DNA of 64,000 nt. Origin: Ophiura sarsii. Lineage: Eukaryota > Echinodermata > Ophiuroidea > Amphilepidida > Ophiuridae. Below, in pieces: positions 37,101-50,977 of the stretch. Within the stretch, counting starts at the first letter, position 1, and each line of letters opens with the position of its first letter. The translations under genes were made by a program, and so were the position numbers. The notes beneath the pieces are model-generated. The model was given only the letters and a program-made list of their open reading frames with translations. It did no database searches and was not told the origin of the DNA. Location: NCBI GenBank assembly GCA_035610835.1, contig CM069452.1:66436919-66500918 (forward strand), in the 5' to 3' direction.

Positions 37101-40100
37101 TATAGCCACAAATTGAAGTTTCAACGGGCATATTCGGTTGTATATATCGGAAGATATGAAAGGGAAAATATTTCATGTTCACTGTATAGATTGTACAACG
37201 CGGCAGAGCATGAGGATTTCACCACATGTGGTTCAGCTCGCACCGCGCTGTAGTAGGCATGCATGTAGCAAGTTAACTAGCATGTGTCCACGGACGGTAG
37301 GTCTGGCAGACCATCATTTGGCAATTGATGGTTCAAAAAATACCCAACGCCTAAATTGTAAGGTTATAGCATGTTTAAGCGAGGTTATATAAAGAATTTC
37401 TAGCTTTGAACTCCAATTTTTTATACAAATTAGTGCTTAGTATTTCATATATTATAAAATGTTGAGAAAGTCCCCGGAAAAGTCTCAATATAGGATTTCT
37501 AGATTAGATTTTAGTTTTCATTATTAGCCCAGTTGGGCTACATTAAATGCTAAATATAACGTGGCCAGACTGTATTGGCTAAACAAAGTCAACACTCGGG
37601 ACACATGTTCACGATGCAATTACTATAATATCTTGGCCTGTCATTATGTCAAAAAATATATTCCAAAGTGGCTCAAAACATAAAGGCGATGGAACCGTAA
37701 TGAATTCAATTTTCATGTTTTCAAGTGAAGGTCTCTTGATGTGTTCATGCTTCCATTGTTTGAATAGTGATGTTTTAAACAAGTTTCAATTATTGTACAT
37801 CTTACCTACAATATATACAAAATGTACTTGACTAGTCCCAAGCAATCATTAACTTAGACATTTAACAGATTGATGATGTACCTACCTCTGAGATTACATG
37901 CTGGCTCTCCAGGACACACCAATTCACTGCAATCTTCACCAGTAAAGCCTGGGTTACACAGACACACTGAGTGACCACTCTTTCTCACACAAGAACCTCG
38001 CTCTGAACAGTCTGGCTCACCAGGGCAGTCCAGAATCTCACACAAGCTACCTGTAGGAACATTAATTTGATGTCAAACTTTCTCATCAGAAGATCACACT
38101 AATGACTAATATTTAGAACAATACAATGTCAGTGGTCAGTAAGTGTCACAGTTAAAGGGGCATTAAGAGATGTGGTTGAGGCAGCGCCCTCAATTACAAA
38201 AATATATAATAACAACTGGGATTTGTATATTTTTACAATTGTATTACATGTATGAACTTACACCTATAAGGATTAAGAAAAATCATCCCTCTTTGTACAA
38301 CAAAACGTCGATTCAAAAATGCCTGTAGAGCCGCAACCAGCATTTTACATGGTTAAGGGTGGTATTCCAACATATTTAAAACATTGTTTTAATCAAGTTT
38401 TGCTGGGTGTTTTTTTAGTAGAAACAACAATAATGGCAATTGGTAATGTTAATCTTGAATTCTGAAGTAAATAAATTTAAGTAAAAAAAATTCAACATAA
38501 CATTGTGTCCCTTTAACACAATAACCAGCAGGTTTGCTTAAGAAAAAATGTAGTATTTCTATTGTCACTTGCAAATATATGAGACTAACATAGCAAACAG
38601 GATTTATGTCTGTCCAATTTTAAGGCCAATTTCATAATATGGAAACTTTCTTGGCTTATAACAACTTTGTATTGGATCTAAAAGAGCAATATGTTATTAT
38701 TTTACTTTTTCTGTAACTAAAACAGTACTGCTTATTTCATGCAAGTGGTGAGAGCAATCAATGTGTATCCATGATATTTGGACTGGTAGCGCATCATAAA
38801 TTTATGTTTTGTTTTCTTTATAAATATTCTAAATCAAGTTGAATCAACTTGATCTGGACATAATATCAATTGATCCTATTCATCATCATCATCATCATCC
38901 GTCGGCTGCAGAGTAGACGACCACAAGATTTCTCCATGCACGACGATCAGAAGCAAGTGCGGCAATCTGTTTTTCTTGAATTGCACCTTATTTGTCCCCT
39001 AGTAAATTGTCTTACATATGTAAGGTATGAAGTGCGTGGTCGACCTGTTCTCCTTTGGCCATGTGTTGGTAAGTATAGAGCATATCTTTTTGCAGGCTCT
39101 TCTTCTGGCAGCCGGAGGATGTGACCAAGGAATCTCAACTGTCGTAGCCTTACCAAATGAATAAGAGGCTCAGTGCTGGTCATGGCGTAAATGCTGGTGT
39201 TTGGAATGTGGTCAATCCGCCTAATATTCAGCATAATTCTGTAGCAGGAGGTGGCCAAGGCATTGATTTTATTGTCCATGTCTTGAGAGATCACCCATGA
39301 CTCGCAGCCATAGCACAGAATAGTAATGCAGGTGGTGTTAAACAACTTCACTTTAGTTGAGATGGGTATTTTGGGACTCTTCCACAGGTGTTCCAGCTTC
39401 CAAAATGCACACCAAGCCAGTGACTTTCTTCTTTTAAGGTCACTTTAACCTATTATTGGGCTGCAATATGTTCACAGTGAGAAAATGTCCAAGGATCAAA
39501 TGAACTATTGACATGTGATAGAGCCTACCTGTATATCCTGATTCACACTGACATACTGCATCATGGCATGTACCACGGCTTGTACATTCAATGTTACAGC
39601 TTGTACCGGAGTAACAAGGGTAACAGTGGCATCTACCACTGTTGGGTGGGTCCTTCAACATAAAACATATCAATATCAAGAGATCAAGTATAGCTGAATA
39701 TGAATACATTAACGCATTCACAGTTTACATAATATAAGCTGTTCTCATATAATCCTCCATTATAAGAAGTAAGTTCACAGTAGAGATTTTTCACAACAGC
39801 AATCACTGATATTTAAAAGGTAATTTTTGAATATTGTTGACATTGATTTCTGTTGACTCTTGTATTATTTTACCTGTTCTCCATATGTGCATGGTATTTC
39901 ACATTTCTCTCCCATCCAACCTTTGGTGCAATTGACACATATGGGTGGATCATAAGTATCTCCATCACAAGGACCTGTAAATGACAACAAGATCAACTTA
40001 ATAAAGAAATATAGGTTTTGAAGAGAGCTGAGAAATGCAGATTTAACCTACATTTGTAATTATCTTAATACTGTTATTTCCACAAAATGATCAAGGTTCC

Positions 40101-43100
40101 TTTCAGGATGAAGAAACATTTCTGTAAGAAGAAAATAAAAGGACAGTGTCAATCAACATTAAATCATATATTGATCTATAATAGGAACATTTCTTTGTCT
40201 AAATGCAACTCTACATACCCCTGTTGTTGCAGTCAGGTGTTCCTGGGCAATCTGGTATATGGCATCCAACTCCTTTCCATCCTGATTTACAGTAGCATTC
40301 CTGGTCATGGACATTGCAATGCCCATGACTAGTACAGTTAGTGACTTCACCAGGGCAGCCACGATAGCTACAATCAGGACCTGATAGGACACACAGAAAT
40401 GTACTTGATAGTACTAAAGTGCTCAAAAAAAGAAAGTCGTACACTTTGTTTAGATCATTTAAAGTAACTTTCGATTATTTTTTTACCAAACAGGCTAGAT
40501 AGACATTTCGATGAATCTTTTAGGCACATTTTGATACCAAACATAACACCTAACAACAAAGAAAAACCATGATTAGCACCATTTATAGAAAATTAGTCAC
40601 TTTTTAAAAGTCATATTGTTAATACACTACACGGAAGAAAACACCAATTGTTAACAAGCACACAAGCACATAAGCCGTATCAGTCCCGTGTTGATCGCTG
40701 CGCATTTCCCCCCAATGCGCGGGCTAATTCAAATTCAAAGTATCATGCATGGATGAAGGATGTGTAAATTTGTGTTATTTGAAATGCTTCATTGATATCT
40801 ACATATCATTGTTATGTTTGGTATCAACATATTGTGCCTAAAAGATTTATCCAAATGTCTATCTAGCCTGTTTGGTAAAAAATTAATCGAAAGTTACTTT
40901 AAATGACCTAAACAAAGTGTACGACTTCATTTTGTTGAGCTCTTTATTATTATCTATAATACATATGATGTAACAATGTTTATTTATATGAAGAAATAAT
41001 ATGCAAGAGGGCTTACGTCTAATAGCTGCCCTTTGTCGACATTGTTTAAATTATTATAGTAAGACGAATATTATACTATTAATATCAAGATGAACCAAAT
41101 AATGGTCACTTTAACCCAGCTATGTATGTAAAACAAAGTTTTTGTTTACAATGTGCGTAATCCAAGATTGCAAAGATCAGCAATCTGTGTATTGGCAGTT
41201 AACCTGTGAGGTTAGATACTATATATTGGAAGAGTTTTGTTGCAAAATGGCTTACATCCATCTGCTATCTTGAGGTAAAATAGTAATATCAAGATGAATC
41301 GCATATCGTCACTTTAAGGCAGCAAGTGTTATGTAAAATAACACAATTGTGTTGAACTCAAGGCAGCAATCATGGATGTAAGCCTTTTTGCAAATAACCT
41401 CTTCATATACAGGCATAATGGTAAAAGCTTTCCTTCTCATTATGGTTCAACTCAAAAGAGTTGAGAATATCCACAAGAAAGAAGAAAAAGATCATGACTA
41501 TGCTTGCTGGTGTCTTGTAGTTGACTTTTGCAGTTAATGAAAATGATAGTTAAACAAATCTATAACCTATACCATTCATACTACAACATGATTATTTCAG
41601 CTCTTGTAAAAAGAATAGACTCTTTCCCTTTGTATTCATATCGTCTTGCATTAAGAGCATTTTGTTTTTCTTAAAAGTAAGTTCTGCGTATTCAACAATT
41701 CTCCAAATGTTCATAAAGTGTAGAATGTTTCGTTTTAAGATGGCATTTATTGCTTTCAATGACACATGTCACTATAATAATAGACAAATTTCTTCAACCT
41801 TATACCATATGCCTGTAATTTACACATTTTGATTTGCACAGAAAGAGCTATACGTAATGTTAAAATTCTTGTGGTTGTATAAGTGACTTACCCCACCATG
41901 CTGAATCACACTGACAAGTGCCCTCTATACAACTACCATAGCCACTGCATTCCCTATCACATCCAGGTCCAGAAAAGCAAGCATTGCACAAACACAACCC
42001 ATCATTCTGTGCAGTACCATTGACACATGGCCTCTCACAAGCATCGCCAATCCATCCTGATTTACATTCACAAATGGGAACATCACCGGTACCATTACAG
42101 TACCCATGATCAGTACAATCAGGCTCCCCCGGGCAGTCGGGTATATGGCATCCATCTCCTATCCATCCATCATAACAGAAACATTGCAAGTCATTGGTGC
42201 ATAATCCATGACTTGTACAGGGGGTGCTAACACCAGGACAGTTTTCCTGTTCACAATATTCTCCCCAATGACCAGGGTTTAGTCCATGCTCATCTGTACA
42301 ATTGCATTTTTCACTATCACAACTCCCAAAGTCACTGCACATTTGATGACAGCTCACTCCATGCCAACATCCATCAGTACATTTACACATGCCACTATCC
42401 ATGGGATACTGATATCCATATTCAGGTCCACAAGGGATCTCACAAGCTTCTCCCATCCAACCAAGGTAACACGACCGGCATTCTGGGATAGCCGTTCCAT
42501 CATAGCAGGTTCCATTATTGTTGCAATCAGGTTCCCCTGGGCAGTCTGGGATTTCACAGCCCACACCAAGCCAGCCTTCATCACATATACAGCTTCCTGA
42601 AATTTCATAGAACATAACAATGATGGTAAAATCTGTAAGATCCCATAGCGAAAAACAGCATATTAGCGGATAGCTATCCGGTGACCACCGGGTTACCACC
42701 GGGTGGAAATGACATGCAAATTAGGTAGTAGCGGATTACTATCGGGTAGTTCCCCAAAATAGCGGATGGTTAGAGGGTAACTGCTCCCCACACTGGCATA
42801 ACAAGTTTAGGTATTATATGTATTGCCATGAATTTGATTTCAATGACTGGATGATTGAGAACATTCACTCCTCTAATGGGAGTATTACATACCACCACTA
42901 TAAAAAAGAAAGACACCATTTTTGTTAACACTTCCTACATGAAGCTCACAACAAAAAATCATAATCGCAACCCAAATGACAACATTATGTGATATCGCTA
43001 TGGCGACCATCATGAATGAGCAGGATGGGAATATCCCATGTGACTATAAAGGCCTGTGTGCTGGAATCATTAATCTGCTTGCATTTACCTAGTATACAGG

Positions 43101-46100
43101 TGCCATGTCCAGAGCAATCTGTATTATGTAGTCCAGGACATCCAGGCTCATCACAGAACTCCCCTCTCCCTCCAGAGAAACCACAATCACATATCCCTTC
43201 AGGGGTACAGCTACCGACTCCTGAGCACAGAATGTCACAGCTGTGATCATGGTAACAAAGGTCACAGCTACAGTTGCCTGAATCCATGGGTATCTATAGA
43301 AGTGAGTAGATGAGAAGAAAACAATGTGATTATAAGGAACCTTGTGAAAATCAACATAAATTCAATGCCTAATTTTAGTATAACTTTTACTGCTTGCCAT
43401 TATGCAGTGTGTAAATGGCATGCCAGAAATTATCTTATGTCACATTCACATTTTGGTGCACCCATATTCCATACCTTAAATTGTTGATAACATGGTGCAA
43501 ATATAGGGAGAACAACCTTTTTACATTTGGTATTTTTCTAAGTTCTTTTCATGGTATAATATTAGAGGGGCCTCAAAAGTTATAGGTTAAATTAAAAGGT
43601 AACTGTTGCATGTCATAACGTATAAAAGCATGGATGCACTAGTTTATCGGAAATTCTGATTATCAGAACATATGAACATTGTTTAATCCTTGTTTGGCAC
43701 ATAGTTTCTAATTAACTTCCATGACAATAAAGGCATCAAACTTAAGCCACACAACACACCATCATTAATGTTAAATGTTCTTACCTGTTGTCCATAGAGA
43801 CACGGTATCTCACAAGCAGGTCCCATCCAATCTTCATGACAGTTGAGACATCTTGGTGCTGGGTCCTCCGGCAAGCAATCGCCACGTCCATTGCAATCCG
43901 GTGTACCCGGACAATCTGGCAGATGACACCCAATACCAGCCCATCCATTGTCACAGTAACAAACACCAGTGGCTCGATTACACTCTCCATGATAAGTGCA
44001 ATCATCTCCGTACCCAGGACAACCTGGGATATCACAGACATCACCACGCCAACCATCAAACCCACAATCACACGTGTCATTGATGCATATAGAACTCTTA
44101 TTATTACAAAGCATATCGCAAGCCAAGCCAGCGTAACATGGGTCACACTCGCAAATCCAGGTAGCATTGATTTGTACAGGAATACCAAATTCACATATGA
44201 GTTCACAGCCATCTCCCATGTAAGGATAGGTACAATTGACACACACAGGATCTTCATCCTCAGGTGGTATAGGACATTCACCCCTCATCAGACAATCTGG
44301 TTCCCCTGGACAATCAGGGATTTGGCAACCCACACCTTTCCATCCTGGATCACATAAACATTCAAAAGTTGCCGAGTTACAGGTTCCATGACCAGAACAA
44401 TCAACCCCTGGGCATCCTGGTATTTGGCATACATCACCACGGTAACCACCGTCAAAGTTACACTCACATTCACCATCAGAACAGACACCATTGCCTGAGC
44501 AGATCTGATCACATCCGATGCCACTGTAGCATGCTTGGCATACACAACCTCTTTTATCACCATAGTTGTAACCAGATTCACAGGGAACATCACAGATTTC
44601 ACCAGCCCAGCGAGGAAAGCAGGAACACCTCCTTGGAGTCTCATCAACACACTTCCCATTACCTACAAGAGAGAAAGCAAATAAAAATACATGGCACTAC
44701 TGCAAAGGTGAAAGTAGTGGTATAAAAACTATGAAAAACTATAAATAGTCAAATAATAATCCAAGCTCAGAAAATTTGCATTTATTCACATTGATAATAA
44801 CAATCACTGCAAGATACTTAATTAGTAAGTAGTTTCTTTCAGCTCTAAATGTGTGATAATACACTATTTCCTAATTTAACTATAAGCACATTTTAACTGT
44901 CAACAGTTTTAGTTTTAGCATTATTTGATCATAAATAAGACAATGAGCATTTAAGTTTATGAAGCATATATGCAATGCTACGTCATCAACAATCTGTCCC
45001 CGAGAATAATGTGATTTGCTTGGTACAGTGCACATCAAAATTTAACTGTCATTACGAAATACATGACCTATTATACCTCTATGTTGGCTGCCAAATCAAT
45101 TGTTATACCATTCTGGCTGGTACATTCTATAATGTTGCAAGATTTATCTGGCTAGCAAACATGAAACCGGCTATAGAAACAATGCATTACAATGGGACTC
45201 ACCTGAGCAGCTAGGGTTGCCAGGGCAGTCAGGAATGCTACAATCAAATCCACTCCAGCCTGGGTAGCATGTACACTTGGATGTCACTGAATTACATGTG
45301 CCTCTCTCATTACAAGCTCCATCCTGACCGGGACAGCCACGGATCTCACACTTATCACCCACAAACCCACCATTTTCATTGTTGTTGCAGATGCAAAATT
45401 CCCCAGTTTCATCACATCTTCCACTTCCTGAACATTCACTGTTACATCCAGCTCCTGTGTAGCAAGGCTCACATTGACAGTACCCACTATTGGGTGGTGC
45501 TTGTTTGCCATGTGTACATGGATCATTACATTCAGGTCCCATCCAGCCTTGGATGCAATCAGTGCAAACAGGTGTCATACGGTTTGTACCATTGCAGTAT
45601 CCCCTGTTATTGCAATTAGGTTCACCTGGACAATCTGGGATCTCGCAGCCATCCCCTGTCCATCCTGGGTAGCAGAAGCATTGATGTAGAGCAGAGTTGC
45701 AATCTCCATGACCACTGCAATCTGTATTTTCCCCTGGACAACCTGCAACCTCACAGACGTCTCCCCACCAACCAGGATCACATTCACATGTTCCGTTCAT
45801 GCAGATTCCCGTACCAGAACATTCACTGTTGCAACCTTTGCCAGAGTAGCATGGGAAGCATTTACAGTAACCGCTGTCCATTGGCACTTGAATACCAAAT
45901 GTACATGGTTCATTACAATCAGCTCCCATCCATCCTTGAGTACAGTTTGTACATTCTGGTGGGTCAAAGGTCACATTGCAATGACCTCTTTCATAACAGT
46001 CTGGACTTCCTGGGCAATCAGGTATCTCACATCCATCCCCTGTCCATCCACCATTGCATGTACATAAATGTGTGGCACTGTTGCATTCGCCATGACCGCT

Positions 46101-49100
46101 ACAATCAAGTCCAAAATCACCTGGGCATCCTGGGATGTCACACACCACTCCTCTCCATCCCACATCACACAAACATGTTTCTTTAATGACAGTTCCATGT
46201 AAAGAACATGCAGCATCACATCCTACGCCAGTCCATCCTAAAGTACAATTACAGTACCCGCTATCCATTGGGTCTTGGAAGCCATTCAAACAGGGATCCT
46301 CACATGCTGGTCCCATCCATCCTTGGCTGCAATTCACACATCTTGGTGGATCAAACGTACCATTGCATATACCTCTTGCTGCACAATCAGGGTCACCAGG
46401 ACAATCAGGAACTTCACATCCTAACCCTTGCCACCCTTCATCACATACACACTTATGCAAGGCACTATCACAGTCACCTCTACCAGAACAGTCCAAGTTA
46501 TATAAACCAGGACAACCTGGCACATCGCACAGCTCTCCTTTCCATCCAGTATCATAGTCACACTGGCATTTACCATCTACAATCTTACCATGAGCTGAGC
46601 ACTCAACATCACATCCTACTCCTGTCCACCCTGATGTGCAGTTACAGTATCCACTATCCATAGGAGTCTGTGCACCATTTACACATGGATATGCACACCC
46701 TGGACCCATCCAACCTCGAGAGCAATTCTGACAAGTAGGTGCTTCCAGTGTTCCATTGCAGAATCCACGGTCATTGCAATCTGGATCTCCAGGGCAGTCA
46801 GGAATGTGACATCCAATTCCTGTCCAAGCAGGGTAACAAGTGCATTCATGAAGAGCACTGTTGCAATCTCCATGACCAGAGCAATCTGTACCAAATCCTG
46901 GACAACCTGGTACTTCACAGACCTCGCCTCTCCATCCTTGCAATGGGTCGCACACACACGTGGTGTTATCAATATTGCAATGTCCATGATCTGAGCATTC
47001 TACATTGCATCCTTTAGCACTCCAGCATGGATCACACACACATATACCACTGTCCATAGGTTGTTGTACACCATGTAAACAAGTCTCATTACAGTCAGGT
47101 CTCATCCAGCCTGGCTCACAGTTCTGACATTGAGGTGGCAATAATGTAGCATTACAGTAGCCTCTATCAAAGCAGTTTGGTTCTCCTGGGCAATCTGCTT
47201 TTGCACAATCCAATCCTTGCCATCCTGGTTCACAATAACATTGATGCAAAGCTGCATTACATACCCCATGACCAGAGCAATCATTTACACCTGGACATCC
47301 TGCTACGGTGCAATGGTCCCCTCTCCAGCTATCATCACAGTTACAGGTGTCATTGATACAGCTTCCATGATGATTGCATTCAGAGTGGCAATATTCCCCA
47401 ATGTAACAAGAGTTGCATTCACACATGCCTGATATACATTCTCCATGACCACTGCATTTCAAAGAACAGTCTTCACCATGACAGCAATCATTGCACAAGC
47501 ATTCTCCATGTGGGGAACACTTACCATTCCCACTGCATGTTGTGGAAGAGTCACACTTATACTCACATCGATATCCTACATACCCAGGATCACAAACACA
47601 GCTTCCATGATCTGAGCAAGATCCATGGCTGCTGCAGATGACATCAGGATCACATGGTACTTGGCAGTTAGATCCAACAAACCCGGCTTCACAGTGACAA
47701 GTTTGAGTAGATTCATCCCATATTCCATGTCCACTACATTCATTGCCAGACACACACAAAGTACCTGCATTGCCATGGTAGTTACCATTGTATCCCGCAC
47801 CCGGTGTAGATCTTCTACGACCTGTGAAGATTACATGAGGGTCATTTGGTGAGTATGTTCTGATGCGTCCTCCTCCTCCACCGCCTCCATAATGATAACA
47901 TGTCCTGCGATATCCACATCCATAAGAATGTCTTGTTGCCTCTCCACCATTAGTTGAAGCATAGCCCCAGCCTTCCCAGTAGAGACCATCCAACCATATG
48001 GCACCACCACTACCACCACCAGTGCCATCACGTCCCTTTGTACCAGATGATATAATCTGACCTTCCATAACTAATAGCCTTGAAGAAACTGCTTTGATTG
48101 CACCACCGCCAATACCTGGACCATACCCATGGCTGCAGGATCCTCCTCCACTGCCAACTTGTGTTGGTAAGCATTGTGATCCATACAGTCCAGTACTACA
48201 GGAGGTATCAGCACCACCTGCACCTCTTCCACCAAGACCACCATAGCTACCACCTCCTCCACCATCTCCACAATTTAATCCTCTCCCTGGTCCTGTATTC
48301 CCTGTATAGCCTGATCCATCAGCTCTGACTTCGCCCATTTTCTCTACTTTCATATCTTGAGTGTATATCACTATTGCATCACCAACTTCCACTCTACCAC
48401 CAAAATCTACATCCATATTATCACGAAGATTCAACATCACAGCATTGCTATCTGCGTATCGTTTGTTACTGGACTCTATGCCGACCACTCCACCATTTTG
48501 GACGATCAGAGAGCCAATATAATAATCACCACGTTCGTAGCTTCCTATAGAGCAGTTGAAACATGCCGAGTATCCAGAATGATAAAACTTGATTTCACCT
48601 TTGACCTTGACACTTTCTATTCCATAGAGGGCTCCCTGTACAAACATAGTTGATGTGATGGTAGCATGTGGAGCTAGGATACACATGCCAGATGAGTGAA
48701 TGTGTATGTTAGCCTTGGGATGTGTTTGAGTCTCTTCATATCCAATGTGGATGGCATGATTGGGACCAGACACGATATTGCCACTTCTATCACCAGTAAG
48801 CTTCCTAATGTAAATGTTTGCTTCAGTAGAGCTAGTCTGTGAAAACATAAAGGCAATTACAAGTGTACTAAGTGATCGCAAACTTATTTAGGCCCACACA
48901 ATCAGTGCCATATCAATTAGGAGTATAGGACTTGTTTTTCCAGTATCACTCTCTCTTGCCTCATAGCAGTACTTTAATAAAATTAAAATACATATTTCAC
49001 AATTCAATTGCTTTGAAAAGATTATGTTTACATTCAATGCAACATGCATGTTTCTCTTTGAAACTGGCGCCTCTCAAAATAATCCTTCCCTTTAAAGCAA

Positions 49101-50946
49101 AACGGACTAGTCCATACCCATAATGCACCAGTGCCGCCTTATATCTTCTCTTATTGAGGTTCGGAGATTAACATAAGCCATACTGCCAGGGTGGGAAATT
49201 CAAAATCCAGTCCACAATTGCTTGACATGCACAGGGTGGGATCTTGATCCCGGTCACCTACGGACTCATTATGGATAATACAAATTATCTTGCAGGTAAG
49301 CGAATAACCTTCGTCTAATTTACAATTATCCTGCATTCGTCCTTTGGTGACAAGGGTGACTTTGATCGAAATTTGATATTACCTAAGTTCAATTTAATAG
49401 GGATTTGATAGTGTTGTCCAAAGTCTAAGTCATATGTGATATGTGAATTTGATAAATATAGCTTAATTTGATAGAGTTTTGATAGTCTATAAGAATTCAA
49501 CTTGGAATTTGATAGGGTTTTGATACTATCAAATATATATCAAAATACTGCAAGTCACGACTTGCGAATCCCCCTGGCTGGGAGATCAACTAAATGAGGT
49601 CAACTTTCATATATGGGTCATGTTCCCCCGGTGTTCATGTTTCTTGTCTCCAAGTTTGACGTCGATCGGGCAACTTTTACGATTTGACTTCTGGATGACC
49701 TTTGACCTCAGATGACCTCTAATTTATTTTAGACATGTTCACCCGGTGTTCATGTTTCTTGTCTCCAAGTTTGACGTCAATCGGGCAACTTTTACGATTT
49801 GACCTCTGGATGACCTTTGACCTCAGATGACCTCTAATTTATTTTAGACATGTTCACCCGGTGTTCATGTTTCTTGTCTCCAAGTTTGACGTCAATCGGG
49901 CAACTTTTACGATTTGACCTCTGGATGACCTTTGACCTCAGATGACCTCTAATTTATTTTAGACATGTTCACCCGGTGTTCATGTTTCTTGTCTCCAAGT
50001 TTGACGTCAATCGGGCAACTTTTACGATTTGACCTCTGGATGACCTTTGACCTCAGATGACCTCTAATTTATTTTAGACATGTTCACCCGGTATTCATGT
50101 TTCTTGTCTCCAAGTTTGACGTCAATCGGGCAACTTTTACGATTTGACCTCTGGATGACCTTTGACCTCAGATGACCTTTAATTCATTTTAGACATGTTC
50201 ACCCGGTGTTCATGTTTCTTGTCTCCAAGTTTGACGTCAATCGGGCAACTTTTACGATTTGACCTCTGGATGACCTTTGACCTCAGATGACCTTGGATGA
50301 CCTCTAATTTATTTTAGACATGTTCACCCAGTGTTCATGTTTCTTGTCTCCAAGTTTGACGTCGATCGGGCAACTTGTACGATTTGACCTCTGGATGACC
50401 TTTGACCTCAGATGACCTCTAATGTATTTTAGACATATTCACCCGGTGTTCATGTTTCTTGTCTCCAAGTTTGACGTCAATCGTGCAACTTTTACGATTT
50501 GACCCCTGGATGACCTTTGACCTCAGATGACCTATGCAAATTAATTAGACCCAAAAAAATAATCACCCGGCGTTCATGTTTCTTTTCTCTAAGTTTGACG
50601 TCAATCGGGCAACTTTTACGATTTGACCTCTAGATGACCTTTGACCTCAGATGACCTTTGCAAATTAAACCCCCAAACAAGCAGCTACAGTGTTTGACCA
50701 TGGCCTACCTATCACTGAAGGTTTGAAGTCAATCCGTCCATCCTTTCAACAGATACAGCATTCGGGCAACTTTTACGATTTGACCTCTAGATGACCTTTG
50801 ACCTCAGATGACCTTTGCAAATTAGACCCCTAAACAAGCAGCTACAGTGTTTGACCATAGCCTACCTATCAGTGAAGGTTTGAAGTCAATCCGTCCATCC
50901 TTTCAACAGATACAGCATTTGGAAAAAAGGCTAACCAAAAGGCACC

Positions 50947-50977
<31 letters not shown>

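Larger units (their letters stand above)
35714..47756 (-). other. Protein repeat array 2: EGF-like array with a four-module cycle
   Basis: Eleven GCPG-type and about twelve PDCPG-type modules are readable in exons 8-15. One cycle is about 148 residues. The module RGxCNGTxxxPxC carries an N-glycosylation site in many copies, and PMDSGYC marks the fourth module. Introns inside the array fall in phase 1 within modules or in phase 0 just before the PMDSG/PPNSG motif. Confidence 0.9.

Noticed and set aside
38947..39351. Separate reverse transcriptase gene
   Set aside because: Only the last part of a LINE protein, with a frameshift and no upstream catalytic core; annotated as a pseudogene fragment.
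49618..50700. CRISPR-like regularly spaced repeats
   Set aside because: A eukaryotic intronic minisatellite with no unique spacers of constant length.
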